A stretch of 56,192 nt of DNA from Chlamydiales bacterium (lineage in GTDB: Bacteria > Chlamydiota > Chlamydiia > Chlamydiales > JAJFMA01), in NCBI GenBank assembly GCA_030679955.1, contig JAUXSF010000034.1, positions 1 to 56,192 on the forward strand, written 5' to 3'. The first letter of the stretch is position 1. Each line of letters begins with the position of its first letter. Of the stretch, positions 36,114-44,430 are shown in pieces. The position numbers and the translations under genes are program-made. The notes beneath the pieces are model-generated. The model saw only the letters and a list, made by a program, of their open reading frames with translations. It searched no databases and was not told the origin of the DNA.

Positions 36114-36545
36114 ATGTCAGATCTAGCTGTATATAGCCCTGTATTAGTTGGTAATATATTTAATACAAACAATAAAGTTGATTGGTTGTTGTCCATTTCA
36201 CGAGGAATGGATCAGTTGAAATACGCCGGAACATACCTGCATCCAGTCTGCGCTGATTACTTTGATATGATCCGTTCGAATAGTGCTTCTATTTTGCAGC
36301 AACCGGCAAAAACATGGAATGAAGTGCTGACCTTGGATTTGAATGCCATGTCTCCAACGGGAAAAACTTTTGCAGAGATCGGTTTATTTTCTCAAGTCAG
36401 TTCGGTAGCGGAACAGTGTTTAAAACATCTCGGTCGCATGGATGCTTATAAAAGACTGTATGAATTTTGCACCGAAACGACAAATAACACTTTTACTTGC
36501 TTTAACCCTCTAGTTAAGTTCAATACTACACAAGATTACTTGTAA
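36114..36545 (+). CDS. Small hypothetical protein between the hut genes
   Basis: 143 residues from the ATG that has GGAG 6 bases upstream; two in-frame ATGs just before it and a longer hydrophobic reading (MFFFLFF) are less likely because they run through the TATAAT. The sequence is soluble and helical (SRGMDQLKYAGTYLHPVCAD, TFAEIGLFSQVSSVAEQCLK) with a Thr/Asn-rich tail. I recognise no domain. It is transcribed opposite to hutU and hutH and separates them, so it looks like an insertion into an ancestral hut cluster. Confidence 0.6.
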   Translation: MSDLAVYSPVLVGNIFNTNNKVDWLLSISRGMDQLKYAGTYLHPVCADYFDMIRSNSASILQQPAKTWNEVLTLDLNAMSPTGKTFAEIGLFSQVSSVAEQCLKHLGRMDAYKRLYEFCTETTNNTFTCFNPLVKFNTTQDYL

Positions 36546-36975
36546 GAGTTGACCAAGGACGCGAGATCTTTAATTGATAGTTCTTAACGTCGACAATGTC
36601 ACTGCCCAGGTCGAAGCGAAGCGCAATTGGTAGATCTTGTTCTCAGCGCGGAAGCGCTGAGCCTTTTAATAGCCCCGTGTAAGGCGCCCCATAGGGGCAA
36701 CGCAACTCGGGGAACTGGCGAGTAAATGAATTCGCTCTGCGGTAGTCAGAGCGCCAGACATATCCAGAAAGGAATGTTGAGTTCGACATTTGTTTGAACC
36801 AAGCTGACGCTCCAGCTTCCGCGGAGCTATATTTCTTATGGCTGCTCCCCAGGGTTGCGTCGTCCTTCAGACGCCTTACCCTGGGCTAATAGGAGGCTCA
36901 GCGCTCCCGCGCTGAGAACAAAAATTTCTTAAAATGCAAAATAATTAACCGAGCCCTGAAGGGGCGGCAGACAAG
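36546..36975. other. Repeat-rich spacer between small gene and hutH
   Basis: No gene. The 430 bp hold a series of hairpins: CTCAGCGC/GCGCTGAG at 36642-36661, GCCCC...GGGGC around 36671-36698, CGCTCTG/CAGAGCG at 36733-36753, GCTCC/GGAGC near 36810-36828, then the family C copy at 36847-36924 and a CCCTGAAGGGG motif before the hutH stop. Confidence 0.7.
36847..36924. repeat. Family C dispersed repeat, copy 2
   Basis: Nearly identical to 21-97, differing mainly in the loop (CTTCAGACG in place of CTATGGACT) and in AATAGGAGG for ATTAAGAGG. Two hairpins: CCCAGGGT with ACCCTGGG, and CTCAGCGC with GCGCTGAG. Confidence 0.85.
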
Positions 36976-38463
36976 TTACATAATGGTTCTAATGGCTCTC
37001 ACGGCGCCTTCGACATCTAGAGCGACGATGCGGTCTTTCTTTAATGTCGGTACTTCGGTGCGAATAGCATTATAAAGAACCTGGGAACCTTTCCCCAGTG
37101 GGCCAACCTTACGCAAGTCTACGGCTTGAGCCGCTGCCATCGCTTCTACTGCTAACACGACCTCGACATGGCTGACCAAGGCTCGTAACTTTCTGGCAGA
37201 GGTCATACCCATCGAAACATGGTCTTCGACGCCAACATTGCCTGGAATAGAATCTGTACAGGCTGGGTTAGCCAGCAATTTCCCCTCGTTTACCAAGCTA
37301 GCTGACAAGTATTGCGCTGCCATGTAGCCGCTTTCAAGGCCTGGATGCATGGTCAGAAATGCTGCTAGGCCACTGCGATGGGGATTTAATAGCTGTTCAA
37401 GCCTGCGTTCCGAGATATTAGCAATTTCTGAAAATGCCAATGAGGCGATGTCAAAGGCCAAAGCCAGTGACTGTCCGTGAAAATTGCCACCAGCGACAGC
37501 ATGACCATCAGGGAAAACTAAGGGATTATCGGTAGCAGCGTTAAGCTCTCTAGCCACTGTTTGTGCGGCAAAGAGCACCGTTTCACGACTCGGTCCATGA
37601 ACCTGCGGGGCGCAGCGTAACGAATAGGCGTCCTGTACATGCTTGTGGGGTGTTTTAGCAGCATGCAGGTAGGATCCTTGCAGATGTTCACGAATAACTC
37701 TAGCGGACTCAATCTGCCCTGGCTGCCCGCGTGCGAGGTGCAATTCAGCTTTTAGTGCATTAGTTTTGGCTGACATAGCATCATAAGTTAATGCCACCAC
37801 GAGATCAGCTAGTTGCACCAGCCGGATTCCCGCAATTAACGCCAATCCGCCGACAGAGCACATGATCTGTGTTCCGTTGATAAGGCCCAGGCCTTCCTTC
37901 TCAGCCAAGACGACAGCTTTCAAACCCGCCTTATCTAACGCCACGCTGGCGGACATCTCCTTCCCATGATACATCACGCGCCCTTTGCCAATAAGCGCTA
38001 AAGCCAGATGAGCTAAAGGAGCCAAATCGCCACTGGCACCGACAGAGCCAAACTCCGGAATGAGGGGATAGATTTCATGGTTGATGAGGTCGGCAAGCGC
38101 TTCGCAAAGCTGATAGCGCACGCCAGTGAGGCCTTTTAGCAACACGTTAAGCCGTAGAGTCATAGCTAGGCGAGTCTCTGGGATACTTAACGATTTGCCA
38201 TGTCCGGAGGCGTGGCTAAGAACAATATGCTCCTGCAAATGCAGCAGCTCGGCCGTTGGTATGCCCTCGTTAGCATAGTAGCCAAAGCCGGTATTGACGC
38301 CATAGACTGGTTTGCCATCTTTCACAATCGCTTCGACGACCGCTCTGCCGCTATTAACAGCCTTGCGGGACGATGGAGCTATAGCAATGCGAGTGCCCAA
38401 CGCAACACTCTGCGCTTGCTCTAACGTTAAGCTCGATCCGTCTAGAACGATGATAGAAAGCAT
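36976..38463 (-). CDS. hutH: Histidine ammonia-lyase
   Basis: Deaminates histidine to urocanate, the first step of the Hut pathway. The 495 residues show the MIO-forming Ala-Ser-Gly in GSVGASGDLAPLAHLAL (residues 143-145), the N-terminal YGVNTGFGYYANEGI with the catalytic Tyr, LINGTQIMCS, TDNPLVFPDG and the HSM-like VEDHVSMGMTSARK. It is separated from hutU by about 1 kb and lies 6 bp behind a methyltransferase gene on the same strand, with which it is probably cotranscribed. Confidence 0.95.
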   Translation of the reverse strand: MLSIIVLDGSSLTLEQAQSVALGTRIAIAPSSRKAVNSGRAVVEAIVKDGKPVYGVNTGFGYYANEGIPTAELLHLQEHIVLSHASGHGKSLSIPETRLAMTLRLNVLLKGLTGVRYQLCEALADLINHEIYPLIPEFGSVGASGDLAPLAHLALALIGKGRVMYHGKEMSASVALDKAGLKAVVLAEKEGLGLINGTQIMCSVGGLALIAGIRLVQLADLVVALTYDAMSAKTNALKAELHLARGQPGQIESARVIREHLQGSYLHAAKTPHKHVQDAYSLRCAPQVHGPSRETVLFAAQTVARELNAATDNPLVFPDGHAVAGGNFHGQSLALAFDIASLAFSEIANISERRLEQLLNPHRSGLAAFLTMHPGLESGYMAAQYLSASLVNEGKLLANPACTDSIPGNVGVEDHVSMGMTSARKLRALVSHVEVVLAVEAMAAAQAVDLRKVGPLGKGSQVLYNAIRTEVPTLKKDRIVALDVEGAVRAIRTIM

Positions 38464-38469
38464 TTAGTC

Positions 38470-39249
38470 TCATTTTCGCGCCACAAGGGTGAGAAATAAG
38501 GGGAATTCCTTGCGACTGCGGTTTTCCATTTTGGCCGTACGACCGGTACTTTCCTTAGTAGAGCACCATTCCTCCATTGTTTCAATGCAAAAACCAGCCT
38601 GCTGAAGCCATTGTGCATATGAGGAGAGGGGATGGTGGAAGGAAATGGTTACCGCAGAGTCGTCACCTTTAGATGGATGCATCTGAATAGGTATCTTCAT
38701 CGCCGACATGTAGCCTTCCATGCGGCGGTACTGTAGTTTTTTCTGCTCGTCGACACCCCAAGAGGATTGGCGTGGAATGCGGAAGCTTGGGTGGTTCATG
38801 ACAATGAATAGCTTGCCATCATCTTTTAAGAACCGTGCAGCATTCTGAAAGGCAGCCAAGGCATTCTCGACGTTTTGTATGGCTAACACAATCGTGCAGC
38901 AATCAAACCGCTCAGACCCAGCATCTAGCTTAGGATCGGTGATGTCACCTACAAAGTAGCGATGTGTGCGCTGCTTATCGTTGTTTTTGGCATAGGTTAC
39001 CAGCGAAGGTGAGAGGTCCACACCGACATAGCGTACCTGTGGGGGGAGGTTGCGTGCTAGCACTCCTTGGCCGCAGGCTAGATCCACCAGAGAATCACAC
39101 TTGGGCTTAAAGGCTTTGATAAGTTTTAGAAGGCCGGGGAGGACAACCTCTTTATGATAAGTGTGTCCCTCTTTGCCTACGGCAGCCTTGTACCAATCTT
39201 CGACCGGCTCCCAAGATGTTGATGTCTTACGTGTCATGTGTGAAACCAT
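38470..39249 (-). CDS. Class I SAM-dependent methyltransferase
   Basis: 259 residues with the Rossmann methyltransferase motifs: motif I SLVDLACGQGVLARNL, VGVDLSPSLVTYAK (acidic loop), FVGDITDP and FDCCTIVLAIQNVENA. The C-terminal part (MNHPSFRIPRQSSWGVDEQK, SFHHPLSSYAQWLQQAGF) resembles small-molecule or UbiE/COQ5-like enzymes, but the substrate cannot be told. An in-frame ATG four codons in (39237) is an alternative start. Six bases separate it from hutH; whether it has any role in histidine metabolism is unknown. Confidence 0.85.
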   Translation of the reverse strand: MVSHMTRKTSTSWEPVEDWYKAAVGKEGHTYHKEVVLPGLLKLIKAFKPKCDSLVDLACGQGVLARNLPPQVRYVGVDLSPSLVTYAKNNDKQRTHRYFVGDITDPKLDAGSERFDCCTIVLAIQNVENALAAFQNAARFLKDDGKLFIVMNHPSFRIPRQSSWGVDEQKKLQYRRMEGYMSAMKIPIQMHPSKGDDSAVTISFHHPLSSYAQWLQQAGFCIETMEEWCSTKESTGRTAKMENRSRKEFPLFLTLVARK

Positions 39250-39283
39250 AAATTGTTAGTTACAAAGGCAGTATAAACTGAAG

Positions 39284-39374
39284 GAATATTCAACGCAAAG
39301 ACGCAGAGGCGCTAAGGGGAACAAAGTTCTCTTTCGTTCCCCTTAGCGCCTCTGCGTCTTTGCGTTGAATATTC
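39284..39374. repeat. Family A hairpin (copy 5), nearly perfect 40-bp arms
   Basis: GAATATTCAACGCAAAGACG... and its complement ...CGTCTTTGCGTTGAATATTC enclose AGGCGCTAAGGGGAAC and GTTCCCCTTAGCGCCT. It begins right behind the ybhB stop (39376) on the minus strand and precedes the methyltransferase gene. The longest family A hairpin in the window. Confidence 0.88.
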
Positions 39375-39375
39375 T

Positions 39376-39879
39376 TTAATTCTCATTGCCGTAGAAGGCA
39401 GTTAGCTCAGCTGATTCCAGAATATGGCCCTTCATTTGCTCGTCAAGCTTTTGGCGTGTGATGCCGTCGGGCAGGCTGAGCTCTTGGTCTAAAGCATAGA
39501 GGTGAAAAATATAGCGATGTGCCTTTCCTGGCGGTGGACAAGGACCACGGTAGCCTAAGGCGCCAAAGTCGTTACGTCCACGAAAGCCGAGCCCTGAACG
39601 CTCTGCAATATGCGTCAGGTCGGGGTCAACATTCCAGATGATCCAGTGCACGAAGGTGCCAGATGGGGCATCTTGGTCATCCACTATAAGCGCTAATGAC
39701 TTGGTATCCACAGGAATACCCTCAAAGGTGAGAGGGGGCGAAACATTGGCGCCCTTGCAAGTGAACTTTTGTGGTAGTGGTTGTTGGTCCTTAAAGGCAG
39801 GACTAGAAAGCTTCATTTCCGCTTGTAACGGATGTGCAAATGACAAAACAGCTACGATAGCAATAATAATACGTAACAT
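39376..39879 (-). CDS. Secreted YbhB/YbcL family (PEBP-like) protein
   Basis: 167 residues with a signal peptide (LRIIIAIVAVLSFAHPLQA). The mature part is a phosphatidylethanolamine-binding-protein fold: FTCKGANVSPPLTFEGIP, SLALIVDDQDAPSGTFVHWIIWNV (the D-x-D-A-P and H-W motifs lining the ligand pocket), GRNDFGALGYRGPCPPPGKAHRYIFHLYALD. A related YbcL protein is known in Chlamydia (CT736), but there I recall no signal peptide. The biochemical role is not established. It is followed by a family A hairpin. Confidence 0.93.
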   Translation of the reverse strand: MLRIIIAIVAVLSFAHPLQAEMKLSSPAFKDQQPLPQKFTCKGANVSPPLTFEGIPVDTKSLALIVDDQDAPSGTFVHWIIWNVDPDLTHIAERSGLGFRGRNDFGALGYRGPCPPPGKAHRYIFHLYALDQELSLPDGITRQKLDEQMKGHILESAELTAFYGNEN

Positions 39880-39899
39880 AGAGGCATCTCCGCTTGAAT

Positions 39900-40325
39900 T
39901 TATCCACCGGCGCCTCTGTCATCTCGGTCATCCATCGCGTCCACCTTCAGAACCCTTAGGGCTACTTCGGTGGGTTTAATAAGCACCTCTTTGATGTCCT
40001 GTAGGACTCCCCAAAAAGCAGCTTGATGACTCGCTAACATCTCAACCTTTGCTTTGGTTGTGGTGTCCGCGAGCATAACCTCGATCTGTTTCAATATGCG
40101 CGCCGTCCAATCCTCGGGGATATGATACTCTTTATTTTGTGTCAACGCCTGGTAAAGTCTGTGCTTCAGGGCGTGCTCTCGGCGCTGGAGGTTGGAAATA
40201 ATATCTCCAACGAACTGCTCCGTTATCTTTTCGTCGGGTGTATCGATTTTTTTTTGAAACAGCTTCAATTCATGATTTGTCATCTCTAGAATTTCCGATA
40301 TTTCTTTATCCAATCCCACTAGCAT
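39900..40325 (-). CDS. Small helical hypothetical protein
   Basis: About 141 residues, start chosen at the ATG with GAGG 7 bases upstream (40325) rather than at 40376. The sequence is soluble and strongly helical with heptad-like spacing (LDKEISEILEMTNHELKLFQKK, VGDIISNLQRREHALKHRL, ILKQIEVMLADTTTKAKVEM), so a coiled coil is probable, and the tail is charged (DAMDDRDDRGAGG). No family recognised. It lies 20 bp upstream of the ybhB-like gene and 64 bp downstream of the Nudix gene, all on the minus strand. Confidence 0.62.
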   Translation of the reverse strand: MLVGLDKEISEILEMTNHELKLFQKKIDTPDEKITEQFVGDIISNLQRREHALKHRLYQALTQNKEYHIPEDWTARILKQIEVMLADTTTKAKVEMLASHQAAFWGVLQDIKEVLIKPTEVALRVLKVDAMDDRDDRGAGG

Positions 40326-40389
40326 GTGACTACCTCGTGGTAATAACTTAACTATTCTTAACTCATTGTATATCAAATAGTTATTTTAT

Positions 40390-40959
40390 TTATAGAGGCG
40401 AGCTGAAATGTCGGAAGTATAGGAGTGTAGAGATTGTTTTGGCATCGCGGATGGTATGATTTTTCATCATTTGCTCAATTTCATCCCACGATAGTGCTTC
40501 GACGGCTATTTCCTCTGTTTCATCGAGGTTTTGGCCAACGAAATCGAGATCTTTTGCGACAAAAGAATAAAGGACTTCTGTGCAGAAGCCTGGGGAAGAA
40601 TAAAATTGTAGTAGAGGCGTGACATTATCAGCCTTGTAGCCTGTTTCCTCGATAAGTTCTCGTTTTGCTGTCTCGATTGGCGGTTCATTTGGTTCGAGCG
40701 TACCAGCCGGGAGTTCCCACAACGTTTCACCGATTGCCCAGCGGTGGTTGCGAATCATTAGGATATTACCATCCTGCATGATCGGCAAAATCACTACAGC
40801 GCCAGGGTGCACGATTGCTTCGCGCCGGACCGTTTGTCCGGACGTTGTCTTGATTTCCAAACTGCATACATCAAAACGTGCGCCTTTATAGACGCAGTGT
40901 GCAGCCTGCCAGGTATCTGGTACGGGGTAGCTGGAATCGGATTGTTGTTTGTTATTCAT
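40390..40959 (-). CDS. Nudix hydrolase, ADP-ribose pyrophosphatase type
   Basis: About 189 residues from the ATG at 40959 (203 from 41001, which would leave only 11 bp to the divergent gene). The Nudix box is complete: G-TLEPN-E-PPIETAK-REL-I-EE-T-G-Y. The preceding VVILPIMQDGNILMIRNHRW and the following PLLQFYSSPGFCTEVLYSFVA fit the NudF/ADP-ribose pyrophosphatase subgroup (SPG motif about 15 residues after the box). Such enzymes clean up nucleoside diphosphate sugars. No Shine-Dalgarno is obvious at either start. Confidence 0.9.
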   Translation of the reverse strand: MNNKQQSDSSYPVPDTWQAAHCVYKGARFDVCSLEIKTTSGQTVRREAIVHPGAVVILPIMQDGNILMIRNHRWAIGETLWELPAGTLEPNEPPIETAKRELIEETGYKADNVTPLLQFYSSPGFCTEVLYSFVAKDLDFVGQNLDETEEIAVEALSWDEIEQMMKNHTIRDAKTISTLLYFRHFSSPL

Positions 40960-41012
40960 AGTGCTACGAATGTAGGCTTTCGGTACTATTTTCTTCAACA
41001 TAAGGAGAAGCT

Positions 41013-41384
41013 ATGCCACAGAAAACGTTGCTTGGATTTGCCGCTTTGTTAGGATTTTTGGCAGTTGCTGCTGGTGCCTTTGGATCACATGCGTTAAAAG
41101 GTCGCCTAACACCAGAGATGACAAATTTATATGAAGTAGCAGTGCGTTATCAGTTGATACATGCCCTTGCGGCTGTTGTAGCGGCTGTTGCTTTTGCGTC
41201 GTTTCATAACGGTTTTATGGTCGGAGCTGGCTGGTTATTTATCATTGGTTCTGTATTTTTCTCTGGCAGTCTGTTCCTGTACATTTTTACCGATCTAAAG
41301 CAGTGGGCGATGTTAACTCCTGTTGGTGGCGTACTGCTGTTAGGCGGATGGCTAGCACTAGTAATCGGCGCCTGGAGGAGTTAA
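41013..41384 (+). CDS. DUF423 family membrane protein
   Basis: 123 residues with four membrane segments and the family signature GAFGSHALKGRLTPEM followed by YQLIHALAAV; the second half contains GWLFIIGSVFFSGSLFLYI and LTPVGGVLLLGGWLALVIGA. DUF423 (YgdD) proteins are widespread inner-membrane proteins of unknown function. AAGGAG lies 7 bases before the ATG. The next gene begins 5 bp after the stop, so the two are an operon. Confidence 0.92.
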   Translation: MPQKTLLGFAALLGFLAVAAGAFGSHALKGRLTPEMTNLYEVAVRYQLIHALAAVVAAVAFASFHNGFMVGAGWLFIIGSVFFSGSLFLYIFTDLKQWAMLTPVGGVLLLGGWLALVIGAWRS

Positions 41385-41388
41385 GGAA

Positions 41389-42555
41389 GTGTCCAAAAAA
41401 ATCACATTACGTCCCGGCAAAGACAAAGCTGTACGTCAGGGGCATCCCTGGATATTTTCTGGTGCTATCGCATCGGGTCTAGAAGTTTCAAACGGCGACC
41501 TCGCACAAGTGTTTAGTGCAAGCGGAGACCTTTTGGGTTCTGGCTATTTCAATACCAAAGGATCGATTGCTGGGCGCATGCTAACTTTTGATGCGCGCGA
41601 CCCGATTGAAGCGTTGATCGAGAACATTCGCAACGCTATTTGGCTGCGCAGTGCGTTGATTCAGTCCGATACTACAGGGTATCGTTTAATCAACGGTGAA
41701 GGCGACTTTATCCCTGGTCTAATTGTGGATAAGTACGATCAAACGTTGGTATTGCAAGTATCCACCAAAGGAATGGCGAACCTTCGTGACGTGGTTGTGA
41801 AAACGTTGCAGGAAGAGCTGCATCCAAAAAGCATCTATGAAAAGTCTGTCATGCCATCGCGAGCTGACGAAGGGCTAAGCCCTAGCGAGCAATGGCTGTT
41901 TGGGGAACCGACTCCACGCGTACCTTTTATCGAGAATGGTCTGCACTTTATAGCCAATGTCGTGGAAGGACAGAAGACTGGTTTTTTCCTCGATCAACGT
42001 GATATGCGCGGTCTGGTTCGCGAGCGTGCTAAGGATCGACGTGTGTTGAACTGCTTCTGTTACAGTGGCGCTTTTTCCGTTGCTGCGATGGCGGGTGGCG
42101 CTAAATCCGTAACGTCAGTAGATATTTCGCAAAACGCTGTTGATTTAGCTCGCGAACATGTCGCGCTAAATAATCTTGATGCTGATCAGCATGAATTTAT
42201 CGTGGCTGATGTGTTTGATTATCTTCGCAAAAGCGATATGAATTACGATCTCGTTATTTTGGATCCGCCGGCATTTTCTAAGAAACGTCATGATGTTGTG
42301 CAGGCGTGCCGAGGTTATAAAGACATTAATCGCGTGGCGATGAAAGGGATGCCTAGACGTTCTCTATTGCTAACGTCATCGTGCTCGCATTTTGTCGACG
42401 ATTTATTATTCCAAAAAGTGGTCTTCCAGGCCGCTGTGGAGGCTGGACGCAATGTGCGTATTCTCGACCGGCATCACTACACCGTCGATCATCCCGAGAA
42501 TGTGTGTCATCCCGAAGGTCACTACCTCAAAAGTCTTTTGCTGTATGTCGATTAG
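41389..42555 (+). CDS. rlmI: Class I rRNA methyltransferase, RlmI-like
   Basis: 388 residues starting at a GTG preceded by AAGGAA. The N-terminal PUA domain (LRPGKDKAVRQGHPWIFSGA) leads into an EEHEA-like domain and a Rossmann methyltransferase: NCFCYSGAFSVAAMAGGAKS (motif I), VTSVDISQNAVDLAREH, EFIVADVFDYL and LVILDPPAFSKKRHD (motif IV), and the SCSH motif late. This architecture is that of RlmI, which makes 5-methylcytidine in 23S rRNA; the exact site is inferred. It is followed by a family A hairpin shared with ribD. Confidence 0.9.
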   Translation: MSKKITLRPGKDKAVRQGHPWIFSGAIASGLEVSNGDLAQVFSASGDLLGSGYFNTKGSIAGRMLTFDARDPIEALIENIRNAIWLRSALIQSDTTGYRLINGEGDFIPGLIVDKYDQTLVLQVSTKGMANLRDVVVKTLQEELHPKSIYEKSVMPSRADEGLSPSEQWLFGEPTPRVPFIENGLHFIANVVEGQKTGFFLDQRDMRGLVRERAKDRRVLNCFCYSGAFSVAAMAGGAKSVTSVDISQNAVDLAREHVALNNLDADQHEFIVADVFDYLRKSDMNYDLVILDPPAFSKKRHDVVQACRGYKDINRVAMKGMPRRSLLLTSSCSHFVDDLLFQKVVFQAAVEAGRNVRILDRHHYTVDHPENVCHPEGHYLKSLLLYVD

Positions 42556-42568
42556 GTAGGGATTAGGA

Positions 42569-42639
42569 TTTAAACGCAAAGACGCAGAGGCGCAAAGGAG
42601 TTATCACTTCTCTGCGCCTCTGCGTCTTTGCGTTTAAAC
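42569..42639. repeat. Family A hairpin (copy 6) overlapping the ribD stop
   Basis: TTTAAACGCAAAGACGCAG and CTGCGTCTTTGCGTTTAAA are perfectly complementary ends, with AGGCGCAAAGGAG and CTCTGCGCCT inside. The right end includes the ribD stop codon (42634-42636), so the insertion probably replaced or created the C-terminus of that gene. It stands between convergent genes. Confidence 0.88.
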
Positions 42640-43656
42640 CTGGTAATCCAAGCGGACGGAAGAGCCCAACATTTGCGTATCAATTAACCGCATTTGTGGT
42701 GCACTAGCGATATTGGGGAAGCACAAATCGAACAGTGGCTTGCCGGTATTTCCCAACAGCCTTGGGCCAATATATAATGAAAGTTGATTGATTAGATTTT
42801 CTCTCCAGAAACTCGTCAGAAGTTTTGGTCCACCTTCCACAAGTACTTGAACGACGCCTTTTTGCCCCAGCTGTTGAAGCAAGCTGAGCAGGTCGATGCC
42901 GTTTTCACCACCGCAATCATTCTGTGTAACAATCCATGTTGGAGCTGTCTCATCAAAAAGAGAGCCTTTGCGCTCCAAACGACTTTTTGTGTCTAAAACA
43001 ACTCGTAAAGGCTGTTTAATGCCTATAGCATCAAAATGACGTACCGTTAGCGATGGACTATCTTTAATGGCTGTGCCCGATCCAATTACTATGGCCTGAG
43101 ACTGTGCTCTGAGACGGTGAGCATCCGCGCGCGCCGCTTCGCATGTGATCCACTGTGATGATCCATCTTGCGCTGCCATACGTCCGTCGGCGGTAATCGC
43201 TGCCTTAACGACGCAATAAGGAAGTCCAGTGGATCGATGATGAAGATAAGGAGTCAAACTTTTGGTCACTTGATCGCTTAATAATCCAGCTTCAACATCA
43301 ATTCCAGCACAGCGTAATTCCGCTAGTCCTTTTCCTTTCACTTTTGTGTCAGGATCTTCTATCGAAGCAAAAACTTTGGAGACGCCAGCGCGAATAAGTG
43401 CATGTGTGCAAGGAGGGGTGCGGCCAAAATGTGAACAAGGTTCAAGTGTGACATAGGCTGTCGCTCCACGCGCTAACTCGCCAGCTTTCTTTAGCGCTTG
43501 TATTTCCGCGTGATCACTTCCTGGAGGCTGCGTGAAGCCTTCTCCAACAACTTGATTATCTCTAACCAACACGCATCCCACCCAAGGATTTGGCGGTGCG
43601 TGATAGCGCGCTTGTGCTGAAAGTTCGATTGCTCGCTGCATAAATTGCGCGTGCAT
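42634..43656 (-). CDS. ribD: Bifunctional riboflavin deaminase-reductase
   Basis: RibD carries out the second and third steps of riboflavin synthesis. The N-terminal cytidine-deaminase-like domain has the zinc motif HAEIQALKKAG (residues 49-51 HAE) and PCSHFGRTPPC (73-83); NPWVGCVLV precedes it. The reductase domain follows from about 145 (YCVVKAAITADGRMAAQDGS, VIGSGTAIKDSPSLTVR, VQVLVEGGPKLLTSF). 340 residues is slightly short of the usual 360-380, and the last codons lie within a repeat hairpin. An internal ATG at codon 6 is an alternative start. Confidence 0.95.
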   Translation of the reverse strand: MHAQFMQRAIELSAQARYHAPPNPWVGCVLVRDNQVVGEGFTQPPGSDHAEIQALKKAGELARGATAYVTLEPCSHFGRTPPCTHALIRAGVSKVFASIEDPDTKVKGKGLAELRCAGIDVEAGLLSDQVTKSLTPYLHHRSTGLPYCVVKAAITADGRMAAQDGSSQWITCEAARADAHRLRAQSQAIVIGSGTAIKDSPSLTVRHFDAIGIKQPLRVVLDTKSRLERKGSLFDETAPTWIVTQNDCGGENGIDLLSLLQQLGQKGVVQVLVEGGPKLLTSFWRENLINQLSLYIGPRLLGNTGKPLFDLCFPNIASAPQMRLIDTQMLGSSVRLDYQV

Positions 43657-44123
43657 GATTACCTACTCACGTTGTGATTTAAGCTACATGTTACACACAT
43701 GGCGAATTCTTCGGCAGAATACTTCGTGCATTTTCGCATAAATCGCCCCTAAAAGTGGTCTTGGAAGCTTATTCAGATCAATTTGCAATGACTCTTAATG
43801 TGATAGTTTCGATGTAGAAGATTTTGGTTTAATTTTCTTCATTTCTATATGCCACCAGTAAGGTTCTGACATCTTTTCATCACTGAATAGATCCAATGCT
43901 GGTCATTTTGTTAAATAATTGGGAAGTTTCACCAGTTATGTTCTTTATTGTTCATCAGTCCTAGCAACAGGTTACTAGTTTGTAAAATTTGTTTACATAA
44001 TTAACTAGTTATTTTAAAATTTTAATTTGTTATAGCCGATTTTTTTCTTGTCCTCCTGAATATTTTAATATATCATCACCATCGTTACAAAAATTTGGAC
44101 TGAACTCGACTAAAGGAATTTCT
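43657..44123. other. AT-rich spacer of 467 bp without a visible gene
   Basis: The stretch between the divergent ribD and the zinc-ribbon gene becomes very AT-rich toward 44.0-44.1 kb and has no open frame with a Shine-Dalgarno, no large hairpin and no recognisable RNA. It could hold promoters for both genes or a decayed gene. Confidence 0.5.
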
Positions 44124-44342
44124 ATGTCTGACAATTGCTGCCCAAAGTGTGGCTCAAAGGCATTCAAACGTAACGGTTTCACGCGACACGGCAAGCAAAA
44201 CCATCGCTGCCTGGAGTGTGGGCGCCAGTTTTCATTGGAGCCAGCTTTAGAAGATCCGGCGTTAATGATGCAATCTTTTCAATCACAGGTTGTGGCTCCT
44301 TGTTTCCATGAGACTAGGGTCGACTACCAGAAGCAAGACTAG
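44124..44342 (+). CDS. Small zinc-ribbon protein, IS1 InsA-like
   Basis: 72 residues. The first 40 form a zinc ribbon, CPKCGSKAFKRNGFTRHGKQ then NHRCLECGRQF, which is the N-terminal pattern of IS1-type InsA proteins (C-P-x-C ... K-N-G ... G-K-Q-x-x-x-C-x-x-C-G-R-Q-F). No InsB or second half follows; the C-terminal 30 residues do not look like InsA. AAGGAA 7 bases before the ATG indicates it is translated. It may be a remnant of an insertion sequence or a domesticated DNA-binding module. A hairpin (44356-44405) follows the stop. Confidence 0.6.
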   Translation: MSDNCCPKCGSKAFKRNGFTRHGKQNHRCLECGRQFSLEPALEDPALMMQSFQSQVVAPCFHETRVDYQKQD

Positions 44343-44354
44343 AGAAATTTGAAC

Positions 44355-44408
44355 ACGAAAGACGCGTGATCCACTAGAGAAATAGTGTATTTTTCGCGTC
44401 TTTCGCGT
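44355..44408. terminator. Hairpin behind the zinc-ribbon gene
   Basis: CGAAAGACGCG (44356-44366) pairs with CGCGTCTTTCG (44395-44405), with a second stem CACTA/TAGTG inside. It separates the zinc-ribbon gene from the cyclophilin gene and is not followed by a strong T-run, so it may be a repeat rather than a true terminator. Confidence 0.5.
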
Positions 44409-44430
44409 ATAAACGCATTGGAGAAAATTT

